A stretch of DNA of 34,460 nucleotides from CAYMDS01 sp964653195. Its GTDB lineage: Bacteria > Patescibacteriota > Microgenomatia > Levybacterales > UBA12049. Shown piece after piece: positions 6,974 through 15,007 of the stretch. Positions within the stretch are counted from its first letter, which is position 1. Every line of letters starts with the position of its first letter. The notes beneath the pieces were generated by a model. The model was not told the DNA's origin. It made no database searches and saw nothing but the letters and a program-made list of their open reading frames with translations. The translations under genes were made by a program, and so were the position numbers. Location: positions 1 through 34,460 of the forward strand of contig CAZZCX010000012.1 in the NCBI GenBank assembly GCA_964653195.1, in the 5' to 3' direction.

Positions 6974-8881
6974 TTATCTCTTTTTAACCTGTAATACTTT
7001 ATTTGCTTGATAAAATGCCTCCACAGATCCTGGATTAATCCATTTATCTACTATTTCATAATCTTCACGGATATATTCAGGGTGTTCATATGGTATATTT
7101 CCCGGCTGCCAACGATGACCTTCAGGCCACTCCTCAACTGGCTGATCCGGCCGTCCTGCTCTTACCTTTAAAGGTTTATCTCCTTGAAAGACGTATCCCA
7201 ACCTATCGGTTAATGCAATGTTTAGTGCTACATGATGAAACTGGTTTTGTATACCTGGCTTATCTATTAGTGCATTCCTATCAAAAGCAATTTCTAAATC
7301 TATTTCATCCCTATCATAGGCATATGCATACGTCTTACATATATTCCTGGCTTCATCTGAATGTTCACGAAAATATGCTTCATACGAACGCACATATTCT
7401 TCAAATATCTCTTCATATGATAAAGTTGTTTCATTTGGTAATCTCCATCCTATCCTCCAATTCCCTTCACCAAATTCGTCATCCCATTGTCTATAAATAG
7501 AATCACGTTTTTTTCCAAGCCGTCCTGGATAGCGCACAAATTCCCAGCCAGTATTATGTTGAGATTCTTCTTTAAAATGCTTAATTGTTCTCTTAGCTAA
7601 TGCCTTTCTCATCTGTCTTGTACCAAATTTTCCAGATCTGAAAACTGGCACGTTACCAATGGGAGTAAACTCAGCATGCGTAATATTAGCTACGTTGTCT
7701 TCTGATGAATACATAATTCTGATAGGATCTGCTTCCACAATTGAAATAGCTCTGCTCCCAACTCCTACTCTATCGAGCGAATCAGCGATTAACTGTGCGG
7801 TTCTTCCAGTATTTGAGTTATCTTCCGTAACCAGTACATTTTGACCTTTCAATCCAAGCTGTTCAAGATACAAATCAAGTCCGGCTTTATCCGGAAATCC
7901 ATTGAATACAGGGTTTCTCGTATACAACGATACAGGAACCCAATGTAATTTTGGCTTTCTATTTCTAAGAACCTCATATCCCAGATGTGCTGCTATTCCC
8001 ACTTGGGTACCACCTGTAGGAAGTGATAAAATTACACTCGCATCCGGATGACGGTTAACAGTCTCATAAGTACCGTACATAATCCTGAGAGGATGATCTA
8101 TCTCTGGTGCCTTGAAAGGAGTAGCTCTCCTTTTACGATAATCTGCTGAAATAATTCCTGATGCTTCGTCAATTATTTGCTCATCAAGCTCTTCAAAGAG
8201 ATGTTGTATTGGTCTTCCTAAAAGAATGGAATAATATAGTCTAGTATACTTACAAGCCAACATAAACGAAGAGTCTTTTATCCATTTATACTCTTCCTGA
8301 GTATGAGCTGTGTTAGGTACATGCGGATATGAAATCGCATGAAATAGACTTAACGCGTGATTTTTTAAATAATCTGCAACTCCTGTATATGCTAAAAAAT
8401 CTGGTTTAGTTTTTGGTTCCTCAATTGACTTTAACACTTGACTCGCATCCAAAAGATCATCTCTAATAACTGAAAGTTTATGATCAATATCAATCTCATC
8501 ATCAAGCCCTACACAATATCTATAACCCCGGTTATACGACACACCTCTTAGTTTCCCAACTCTTCCAGGTTTGTCATAAAAATCAGCAATAGCGGAATTA
8601 TTAATCTCACCTACAATTACAGCTCCGGTAATCGGATGATAAAAACGTGCAGCTTCTTTCGCACTACCTAATAGTGCTAAAGATGATTCTCCCATCCATG
8701 GAATTGACCGGAAAACATCTTCGACACGACCCTGTCTTTCTGAGATATCGCTAACAGACGCTTGAAGTAACTTATATATATTTAAACCGTCACGTTCAAT
8801 TGAATATCTCTTTTTAGAATTTTCACTTAATGGCCAATTGCCATGATTAAATATCCCTGGAATACGTAATACTTCTGACAT
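6974..8881 (-). CDS. Large protein with a phosphoribosyltransferase-type core and an unknown C-terminal domain
   Basis: A 635-aa soluble protein. Residues about 281-385 resemble a type I phosphoribosyltransferase: SLPTGGTQVG fits the pyrophosphate loop, and VTEDNSNTGRTAQ (351-363) fits the PRPP-binding loop, where two acids precede the TGRTA turn. The N-terminal 270 residues contain a segment with GAVIVGEINN and a helical part. Residues about 440-635 form a further domain with FGEGNWRIGWRLP, YAYAYDRDEIDLEI and an aromatic-rich end (VEAFYQANK). I believe domains like this occur in other CPR proteins but cannot name one. The substrate is unknown: nucleotide salvage or base transfer to a macromolecule would both fit. 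It is transcribed from a leaderless-type promoter. Confidence 0.8.
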   Translation of the reverse strand: MSEVLRIPGIFNHGNWPLSENSKKRYSIERDGLNIYKLLQASVSDISERQGRVEDVFRSIPWMGESSLALLGSAKEAARFYHPITGAVIVGEINNSAIADFYDKPGRVGKLRGVSYNRGYRYCVGLDDEIDIDHKLSVIRDDLLDASQVLKSIEEPKTKPDFLAYTGVADYLKNHALSLFHAISYPHVPNTAHTQEEYKWIKDSSFMLACKYTRLYYSILLGRPIQHLFEELDEQIIDEASGIISADYRKRRATPFKAPEIDHPLRIMYGTYETVNRHPDASVILSLPTGGTQVGIAAHLGYEVLRNRKPKLHWVPVSLYTRNPVFNGFPDKAGLDLYLEQLGLKGQNVLVTEDNSNTGRTAQLIADSLDRVGVGSRAISIVEADPIRIMYSSEDNVANITHAEFTPIGNVPVFRSGKFGTRQMRKALAKRTIKHFKEESQHNTGWEFVRYPGRLGKKRDSIYRQWDDEFGEGNWRIGWRLPNETTLSYEEIFEEYVRSYEAYFREHSDEARNICKTYAYAYDRDEIDLEIAFDRNALIDKPGIQNQFHHVALNIALTDRLGYVFQGDKPLKVRAGRPDQPVEEWPEGHRWQPGNIPYEHPEYIREDYEIVDKWINPGSVEAFYQANKVLQVKKR

Positions 8882-8889
8882 AATCTACT

Positions 8890-8919
8890 ATTATAGGATA
8901 AAGTGGTAAAGATTTTCAA
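8890..8919 (-). promoter_or_regulatory. Leaderless-type promoter of the 635-aa gene
   Basis: Minus strand: -35 TTGAAA (8919-8914), 18-bp spacer, perfect -10 TATAAT (8895-8890), then 8 nt to the ATG at 8881. Confidence 0.7.
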
Positions 8920-8984
8920 TAATAATGTGTGTGAAATATGGATACTATATATTCTGTTACTGAAAGCAAATGTAAGGCTATAAG

Positions 8985-9071
8985 TTATTCACTTTCCTCA
9001 CCACGGGAGATATAGAGGGTAAACATCACCCCAAGATAAAATCCGACTGTAAGTACACCAATTTCAAGCAT
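8985..9071 (-). CDS. Possible 28-aa membrane microprotein
   Basis: A short ORF reads MLEIGVLTVGFYLGVMF followed by TLYISRGEESE: one hydrophobic helix and a charged tail, the layout of a single-pass microprotein. A run of about nine A (minus strand) precedes the ATG, with no Shine-Dalgarno sequence or clear promoter. The sense of the sequence, rather than any signal, is the argument for it. Chance is quite possible at this length. Confidence 0.3.
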   Translation of the reverse strand: MLEIGVLTVGFYLGVMFTLYISRGEESE

Positions 9072-9085
9072 TTTTTTTTAAAGTT

Positions 9086-9099
9086 ATGAATTATGAGTT
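9086..9099. repeat. Heptamer pair ATGAATT ATGAGTT
   Basis: Two 7-mers identical to those of the 2301-2328 array, in the spacer before the secreted-protein gene. The rest of 9072-9310 holds a short inverted repeat (AGTAAAA 9149-9155 with TTTTACT 9167-9173) and the presumed promoter of the next gene (TTGACA at 9251-9256, a weak -10 TAACAT at 9274-9279). Confidence 0.7.
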
Positions 9100-9310
9100 A
9101 TTGTCCAAATTAAGAGTTGTATGATTATAATCAGAGGCAGGCTGGAGCAGTAAAAATCTATAATTCTTTTACTCTTTTGTAGTCGTTAAGTCAAGTAGAA
9201 GTGACGAATTGTTAGTCTATTAAAATACCTTTTGATAGTCAATGATATAGTTGACAAAGATATTTTTAATCCATAACATGAGTTAAGGAAAGATTTTTTC
9301 CAATTTTATT

Positions 9311-11332
9311 ATGTTCAAATCTGCCACCAGTTATAAAGCATTCTTAGGACTTACCTTGGCCTTTTTCTTCGGTCTTACCCTAGGACTCACTCTTAATCTC
9401 GTCAATTCACAAACATCCACTGATAATAGAAGCCAAGCTGCAAACTATGGCCAACTTAAAAATGAGTATTGTAAAATGACTCCTGCGGAAGCTGGTCAGA
9501 GATATCTAAAAACCTGTAATCCGGATATTTCAGGATACTATGGATGGGAAACAGTAAGCGATAGTCATGCATATAATGGCACTACCGATGGCGCACCACC
9601 TGCAGGCAATAATATTAACAGAGAAAATACAATAAAAATGGGATCAAGTGAAACACTACAAAACCCGTTTCCAGCTAATTCAAATCCTAAAGATACAAGA
9701 TGTAGCGCAGTACAGCATGATGGAGATGGAGCAGAAAATGGTGATGTTTTTGTACAATATACAGTTGACGCGAATAATTACTGCGTGATATATCATAATG
9801 ACTATCAGGGTAAAACTCTTAAATTAAATCGTTGTAAGCTTCAAAACTTAAATAACGGTGCTTTGACTTACTGGGATAATGATACGATGGTAAATGGTGT
9901 TCAAACAGACCCAGCACTGGCTGAATTGAAGAATCAATTTAACCAAAAATGCCAGCCTCCATCCCCTACTCCAGTTAAACCCACAGCTTTAATGAATACA
10001 AAATGCACAGATAATCAACTAACCGGTGCGACAAATCTATCATATGAAATAAAAATTACAGATATAAATACTCCAGGTGGATTTACTAAGAACGAATGGT
10101 TTGCATGTACCAGTAAAATAGCAAGTCAAACAGGAAACGGTTTGAATGTCTACAATAACTACTTCGGTGGTAATGCGATGTGGGAAAATAATGATACAGC
10201 TTGCTATAGAATAGGAACACCAAATGTAAGCTTTGCAGGTTCTGCTACAAATCCAAACCCTATTTGGCTATATTTAGGCAAAAAGCCAACTGGTAGCGGT
10301 GTAGGAAGTACAGATCTATTATATTATGTTGATAAGAATGACAATAACACAGTCAAAACAAAATCATTTGCAGGCTTAGCCAGTTGGGCTGCAAGTAACG
10401 GTGCATCAAATACTTTATATAGATTGAAAATAAATTTATGGTCTGGAAATGGTGGATACAATTATGATATAGTCAGCAGCTATAACGCGCCAATTCCTTC
10501 AAATGGTATAAAAATAAATCCAACAGCATGTACTCCTGCCAATACTGCTACACCGGTTCCAAGTCAAACTCCCCTGCCTACACAATCACCTACTCCTCCA
10601 CAATCTGCATGTACAGACACTCAAATAGTTCATACCCTCACAAAAGGTGATTATATGGCAAATATAGTAAATGCAAATACAGGTAAGGACTTCAGAACCA
10701 AAACTCATACAATTGACCTGCCTAAGGCAGATATATCAAAACCTGTAAAAGTAGTCGCTGACTGGGGATGGACTGGAAAAATCTCAGGCAATAAACCACA
10801 AAAAGGCAAAGTCACTCTTCCAGGACAAAACATTGATGCAGATGACTTTTGGCAAAGAAATGAAGCAAGTACAGTATCCTTTAGCGCAATCAAACCAAAT
10901 AATTCCTTGAGAAGTTTACTTACTCTCACGTGTAATGATGTCGGAGAAAAAACAAATAGCGGATACACACCGTTCGTCGACGGATACAGACTACAATATA
11001 ATAACGTATGGCGTAATTTAAGAGATATATATCCAGACGAACCAGGTGAGACAACCGGTGATTACTTCTTCTGCCCACAATCAACAGCTGCAGGTTGGCC
11101 AGTAGCTGTCACAAACCCACAAGGTAGACCAGACTATCAGTATAGTAGAATACTAAATCTAACAACTCAAGATTTATATAATCAAACTACCAAATTACTT
11201 AAACTTCAAGTAAAAAGAGATTTCCTAGGCTCTATGGCAAAAAGTGATGACTCTGTACAATCCACTGATAACGCTAGAACCGCAGGTTCTCACTACACAA
11301 GAGTGACTGTGAGTTACTGCAAACTCCCCTAA
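9311..11332 (+). CDS. Secreted three-domain protein with Pro/Thr linkers, unknown function
   Basis: A 673-aa protein. Residues about 8-32 (FLGLTLAFFFGLTLGLTLNLV) form a signal peptide or N-terminal anchor. The exported part has three regions: about 50-215, 228-405 and 437-673. They are split by Pro/Ser/Thr-rich linkers (PPSPTPVKPT near 216 and VPSQTPLPTQSPTPP near 415). Each region contains several cysteines, fitting disulphide-stabilised extracellular domains, and many Asn, Tyr and Trp. There is no C-terminal sorting motif or membrane helix. I recognise no enzyme motif; a surface-displayed or adhesive role is inferred only from layout. Linkers of this kind are common in Microgenomates surface proteins. 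It appears monocistronic; a TTGACA at 9251 is the likely -35. AAGGAAA lies about 17 nt upstream of the ATG, far for a ribosome-binding site. Confidence 0.8.
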   Translation: MFKSATSYKAFLGLTLAFFFGLTLGLTLNLVNSQTSTDNRSQAANYGQLKNEYCKMTPAEAGQRYLKTCNPDISGYYGWETVSDSHAYNGTTDGAPPAGNNINRENTIKMGSSETLQNPFPANSNPKDTRCSAVQHDGDGAENGDVFVQYTVDANNYCVIYHNDYQGKTLKLNRCKLQNLNNGALTYWDNDTMVNGVQTDPALAELKNQFNQKCQPPSPTPVKPTALMNTKCTDNQLTGATNLSYEIKITDINTPGGFTKNEWFACTSKIASQTGNGLNVYNNYFGGNAMWENNDTACYRIGTPNVSFAGSATNPNPIWLYLGKKPTGSGVGSTDLLYYVDKNDNNTVKTKSFAGLASWAASNGASNTLYRLKINLWSGNGGYNYDIVSSYNAPIPSNGIKINPTACTPANTATPVPSQTPLPTQSPTPPQSACTDTQIVHTLTKGDYMANIVNANTGKDFRTKTHTIDLPKADISKPVKVVADWGWTGKISGNKPQKGKVTLPGQNIDADDFWQRNEASTVSFSAIKPNNSLRSLLTLTCNDVGEKTNSGYTPFVDGYRLQYNNVWRNLRDIYPDEPGETTGDYFFCPQSTAAGWPVAVTNPQGRPDYQYSRILNLTTQDLYNQTTKLLKLQVKRDFLGSMAKSDDSVQSTDNARTAGSHYTRVTVSYCKLP

Positions 11333-11499
11333 TCTGATACACATTCTGTCTTTACGCAATTTAATGACACTGATATTTTAATTCAAAGATAATTAGATTA
11401 GGAATATTAAGTGATTAATTCTTTCAGCAGGATAAGGAGAAGTTAAAAAATTAATACCCTGACTAAGTTAAGCTATTTAGCACCAAATAAGCCTATTTA

Positions 11500-13038
11500 T
11501 TATCTCCTGTTATCTTTGGCAGCTTCAAATGCAATACGGAAAAAATCCTGCGCCCAAGCATAAATGTTTTTTTCTTCCATGGTCTCTACCATTTCTTTGG
11601 TGTCCTTTTTCTTCTCCCGAACAGGCATCTCAAGGCCTTTCTTTATAGCATCTGCTACTTGGTCCACATCATATGGATTTATAATTACAGCTGAACCAAG
11701 ATCTATAGCTGATCCAGCAAACTGTGATAGAACTAGAACGCCTGGATCTTCTGAAAAAGATTGAGCGATAACAAATTCTTTCGAAACGAGATTCATTCCA
11801 TCATCAAGAGGAGTAACTAGACACATACTAGCCCTTTTATATAGACTCATAACGTCTTCTCTTATAAAAGATTGATGGATGATATGTATTGGCTGCCAGG
11901 AATCAGTTCTGTATTTGTCATTTATATTTCGCGTAAGTGTATCAACCTCTTTTTTCAATGCCTGATAAGAAGGTATGTTGGATCTACTTGGCGACATAAT
12001 TCCCAAATATACTATTTCCTCTCTGTATTGAGGATACTTTTCCAAAAACGCATCAATAGCCTGAAGACGAAGCGGAACTCCCTTCGTATAGTCAAGCCTG
12101 TCTATGCCCAAAATAACTCTGTAATTTTTGAAAAATTTATCGAGCGGATCTTTCTTCTCATCCTTGGTCTTACTTTTTGATTCCCCAGCCAGCATATCCC
12201 GCAAGACTCTCATCACTAAGGGTTCTTCCGTTTTCGGCTCTACGAGCTTTTTGATGACATCTACGTCTATTCCTAAAGGAAGATTACGGACAGAAGTTTT
12301 ATTTTTTGCAAAATGAATCTGACGCTTCTCCTCATCTATCATCACCGCGAGCTCTCTTTGTACTGTATTCATAAAATTTCGTGTTTGGTATCCCCTATGA
12401 AATGCTAAAAAGTCACAGGAAAGCAGACTCCAAAGTATATCTTTTTTGACTGGTAAAATACGAAACTGCTCCCATGTAGGCCAGGGTATATGCCAGAAAA
12501 AAGAAACAATGACGTCTTTCCGCTGATTTAGCTTCAAATATAGAGGAACTAACGCAAGCTGATAATCATGAATCCAGATAAAAGTTTTGCCGGATATTTC
12601 CTCTTTTATGGCTTTTGCGAATTTCTGATTCACTGCCTTATAACCTTCATACCATTCCTTTCGAAACGATGGTTTTTCAAATGCGACATGACTCAGAGGC
12701 CAAAGAGTTTGGTTGGAAAAACCGAAGTAATAATTATCTATTTCATCCGTATCTAAAAAAATGCGCTTAATTGTGTATTCACCCTGATCCCCCTCTACTT
12801 TCACTCTACCTTTTTTGTCAGCTGTAATTCTATCTTCGGGAGTTCTTGCACGACCAATATAAGTAGCATTACTTGCCTGAGCGAGTACGTCAAATGTAGA
12901 TGCCACACCACCATGTACATTTTGTACCATTATCTGACCGTTTTTCTTGACATGCTGCTTGGTCTCAGCATCAGCTGCAATTATGACTTTATATCCGCTC
13001 TTCTGGAGATAGTCTTTTAAATCGTAGAAAGAAACCAT
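11500..13038 (-). CDS. otsA: Trehalose-6-phosphate synthase (GT20)
   Basis: Joins glucose from a nucleotide sugar to glucose-6-phosphate. The GT20 signatures are clear: IWIHDYQLALVP, WHIPWPTWE, NLPLGIDVD, IDRLDYTKGVPLR and VTPLDDGMNLVSKEF, in the usual order along about 512 residues. The open frame extends to 13089. The first 17 codons of that longer frame are translated from an inverted-repeat element, so I place the start at the ATG at 13038 (MVSFYDLKDYL). The N-terminal glycine-rich GGVAS corresponds to the GGL loop of OtsA. It faces away from the HAD-GT4-HAD run at 13867-17395, which supplies two phosphatase candidates for the next step. The small gene at 13361-13786 lies between. Confidence 0.93.
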   Translation of the reverse strand: MVSFYDLKDYLQKSGYKVIIAADAETKQHVKKNGQIMVQNVHGGVASTFDVLAQASNATYIGRARTPEDRITADKKGRVKVEGDQGEYTIKRIFLDTDEIDNYYFGFSNQTLWPLSHVAFEKPSFRKEWYEGYKAVNQKFAKAIKEEISGKTFIWIHDYQLALVPLYLKLNQRKDVIVSFFWHIPWPTWEQFRILPVKKDILWSLLSCDFLAFHRGYQTRNFMNTVQRELAVMIDEEKRQIHFAKNKTSVRNLPLGIDVDVIKKLVEPKTEEPLVMRVLRDMLAGESKSKTKDEKKDPLDKFFKNYRVILGIDRLDYTKGVPLRLQAIDAFLEKYPQYREEIVYLGIMSPSRSNIPSYQALKKEVDTLTRNINDKYRTDSWQPIHIIHQSFIREDVMSLYKRASMCLVTPLDDGMNLVSKEFVIAQSFSEDPGVLVLSQFAGSAIDLGSAVIINPYDVDQVADAIKKGLEMPVREKKKDTKEMVETMEEKNIYAWAQDFFRIAFEAAKDNRR

Positions 13039-13360
13039 AAAATAAAGATTCAGGAAGCAAGATTCATGAAGTAAGAATCGTAACTGCAAGCATAAAACGC
13101 ATAATTCGTGATTCTTGAATCTTGCTTCTTTTTTCTAATCTTGTTGCCTATTATACCTCATGTTTGTAAGAGAGGAAATATAACTTAAAAATCTTACCAA
13201 ATCCTTACGCTTATATTTGATTTAAATATACAAATCTATAAATTAATTGGGATTAAAAAATAATATTAGATCCTTGGGGAATAGACGGACGCTTCTTGAA
13301 GCCTACAGGAGATAAAAGTTACTTCAAGCTAAAAATTAAATTACATTTTTTAGATTACAT
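13039..13360. other. Intergenic region holding a heptad hairpin element
   Basis: No gene is seen here. The otsA-proximal part (to 13128) is the inverted repeat listed separately. The remainder, 13129-13360, is AT-rich with no ORF, no clear terminator and no recognisable RNA. It separates two genes on the same strand. Confidence 0.55.
13054..13128. repeat. Heptad-period inverted repeat upstream of otsA
   Basis: Perfect 13-bp arms GAAGCAAGATTCA (13054-13066) and TGAATCTTGCTTC (13116-13128) enclose about 49 bases. The inner parts continue to pair imperfectly and advance in 7-bp steps (ATAATTC, GTGATTC, TTGAATC, TTGCTTC at 13101-13128). In the otsA transcript this would be a long 5' hairpin just ahead of the proposed start codon. 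Confidence 0.85.
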
Positions 13361-13786
13361 TTAATTACCACGACGCCTTCTCAACTTATTACCAAATGCT
13401 CTATTATGTCTTTTTTCTGTTACTTCAGCTGGGCCTGTTAAGGTGGACATATACGTAAGTAACGATAATTGCGCTGCAGTATAACTATCTCCCCCACCAG
13501 CTTTCTGTCTACTATAGAAATTATCAACCCACATTTTCGCTTCTGCAGGTGACAATGGTGCATTAGTCAATCCTGCTTCCTTTAATCTCTTTACTAGCAC
13601 ATCAAATTCTTTTTGACGACGATCCTTTCCAGGTCCTTTTATTTCACTTAACGATAAATAACCCAAAAAAGCCACACCACCAATTCCCGCTGCCAAAGGT
13701 TTAAGTCTGCTTAATCCTCTCGAGACACCTATTCTTTCAGCTTTACGATCTCCTTGATCAACTTTCACTCCACCCTTTTCTATCAT
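13361..13786 (-). CDS. Unknown single-pass membrane protein, about 141 aa
   Basis: The start is set at the ATG at 13786 because a TATAAT lies 9 nt upstream. The longer frame from a TTG at 13828 would run back through that promoter. A basic N-terminus is followed by one hydrophobic segment (PLAAGIGGVAFLGYLSL), then a soluble helical part (LVKRLKEAGL, SPAEAKMWVDNFYSRQ) and a very basic C-terminus (KLRRRRGN). The topology is probably N-in, with the C-terminal domain outside, or the reverse; the sequence does not decide. No family is recognised. It lies between otsA and the divergent HAD gene, with which it shares a back-to-back promoter region. Confidence 0.55.
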   Translation of the reverse strand: MIEKGGVKVDQGDRKAERIGVSRGLSRLKPLAAGIGGVAFLGYLSLSEIKGPGKDRRQKEFDVLVKRLKEAGLTNAPLSPAEAKMWVDNFYSRQKAGGGDSYTAAQLSLLTYMSTLTGPAEVTEKRHNRAFGNKLRRRRGN

Positions 13787-13795
13787 AATTCGCAT

Positions 13796-13825
13796 ATTAT
13801 ATAATATCCTATAAACTATTTTCAA
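13796..13825 (-). promoter_or_regulatory. Promoter of the 141-aa membrane protein gene
   Basis: Minus strand: -35 TTGAAA (13825-13820), 18-bp spacer, perfect -10 TATAAT (13801-13796), 9 nt to the ATG at 13786. It is back to back with the promoter at 13831-13859, with only 5 bases between the two -35 boxes. Confidence 0.65.
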
Positions 13826-13830
13826 CAAAC

Positions 13831-13859
13831 TTGCATAAAAACCTAAGATAACGTATATT
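13831..13859 (+). promoter_or_regulatory. Leaderless-type promoter of the first HAD phosphatase gene
   Basis: -35 TTGCAT (13831-13836), 17-bp spacer, -10 TATATT (13854-13859), then 7 nt to the ATG at 13867. Confidence 0.65.
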
Positions 13860-13866
13860 AAGATAC

Positions 13867-14982
13867 ATGTTCTTAAATGAATATGAGCAAAGTAGCTTAC
13901 TTTTTAAACTAAAAAAACGAGAAACTCAGAAAAAACCGCTTAAAATTGCTTTTCTTGATATCGACTCCACGATGACAGGTAGCATAGAATCGACAAACGC
14001 TACACGCAGAAAATTAGAACAGCTAGGATACGTTATAGTATATGTCACTGCAAGAACTGAAGAAATGCTTATGTCTACTTCCTCCTATAATGCATCCTGC
14101 ATGTTAGGATTTAGCCGTCCTATACCGAAGCTAGGTAGAATTGCTGATAAGTATACCTATACTCTTGTAGAACAGATTGAGCCTCGCGGACTTTTGGATC
14201 CGGACATCATAGCTGGATCAAGCGGTACTCAGCTATATATTAAGCAATTAAATGGTGGCTATGCACCAGATAAGAATTTCATCGATAAACTGGATATTAG
14301 GATAAATTGGCGAGGGATTGTTTTAGATTTGCTTAAAGATTTTAACTCCCCATTAGTAAAAGCTTATCTTGCCCCCTATGAAGAAATTATAAACTATGAA
14401 AAAGGAATCTCTAATGTCTATCCTCCCCAAAATCGAGTCACAGTCATGTTTCAGTCAGCGAAAATAAAAAATGAATTCCGCTCTTTTATAAAAAACGTTC
14501 TTAAATCCGAAGGTAGTTTTTCAAACATTCGCTTGACTGATGACAGCGAGCCAGCAAAAGATCTGCACCAGATTCATATCACACCCAAAAACGGATCTAA
14601 AACAAAAGCTGTAGATCACATCATCAATCAAATTTGTGCATTATTGACTTTAAAACGCACTAAGTTACATGTTTTGATCGCAGGTGATGGTCATGCTGAC
14701 TTTGATATGGGCATGCGCGCAGCTCGGGGTACTTGCGCTATATTTCTTCTACCAGGCGGATCTCGACTTATGCCTGCGCTTAGATGTAAGAATGCTCATC
14801 CTGAGTTACTGGATGAAACACTTGAGAGTCTCAAGTCTCAAATACAAGCCTTAAAGATAAAAGGTCATTATAAGAGTCTCATGCATGAAAATCGCGAATT
14901 AATTATATGTGATGAAGTTTGCCAAGGCCAAATACAAGCAGCAAGTCTACTCCTGACGCTTGATGGACTACAAACAATATAA
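13867..14982 (+). CDS. HAD-superfamily sugar-phosphate phosphatase (Cof/SPP-like)
   Basis: A 371-aa cytoplasmic HAD hydrolase. Motif I is FLDIDSTMTG (nucleophile Asp31, Asp33), motif II is YVTART (Thr then Arg), and motif IV is AGDGHADFDMG (Asp274 and the second acid). A basic residue for motif III is likely in the KNGSKTKAVDHI segment. A large cap lies between motifs II and III, as in sucrose-phosphate or mannosyl-3-phosphoglycerate phosphatases. The expected reaction is removal of phosphate from a sugar phosphate, here possibly trehalose-6-phosphate or the product of the adjoining GT4. It is the first of three same-strand genes, although each appears to have its own promoter signal. Confidence 0.75.
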   Translation: MFLNEYEQSSLLFKLKKRETQKKPLKIAFLDIDSTMTGSIESTNATRRKLEQLGYVIVYVTARTEEMLMSTSSYNASCMLGFSRPIPKLGRIADKYTYTLVEQIEPRGLLDPDIIAGSSGTQLYIKQLNGGYAPDKNFIDKLDIRINWRGIVLDLLKDFNSPLVKAYLAPYEEIINYEKGISNVYPPQNRVTVMFQSAKIKNEFRSFIKNVLKSEGSFSNIRLTDDSEPAKDLHQIHITPKNGSKTKAVDHIINQICALLTLKRTKLHVLIAGDGHADFDMGMRAARGTCAIFLLPGGSRLMPALRCKNAHPELLDETLESLKSQIQALKIKGHYKSLMHENRELIICDEVCQGQIQAASLLLTLDGLQTI

Positions 14983-14995
14983 AAAACTTTTTATG

Positions 14996-15001
14996 TATAA
15001 T
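14996..15001 (+). promoter_or_regulatory. -10 box giving a leaderless GT4 transcript
   Basis: A perfect TATAAT lies in the 25-base gap after the HAD stop, 6 nt before the ATG at 15008. No good -35 is seen at the right distance, so activity may rely on an activator or be weak. Confidence 0.45.
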
Positions 15002-15007
15002 TAATTT

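Noticed and set aside
7090..7500. 136-aa plus-strand frame opposite the PRTase-like gene
   Set aside because: Composition is that of an antisense shadow (His/Tyr/Leu-rich), with no motif and no promoter, inside a well-supported gene.
9149..9180. Inverted repeat AGTAAAA/TTTTACT followed by CTTTTG as a terminator
   Set aside because: The stem is short and AT-only, with a weak T run and no gene ending just before it on that strand.
14823..14837. Perfect odd palindrome CTTGAGAGTCTCAAG, reminiscent of HspR-type inverted repeats
   Set aside because: It lies deep in the coding region of the HAD gene, encodes ordinary residues, and the spacing does not match the HspR operator.
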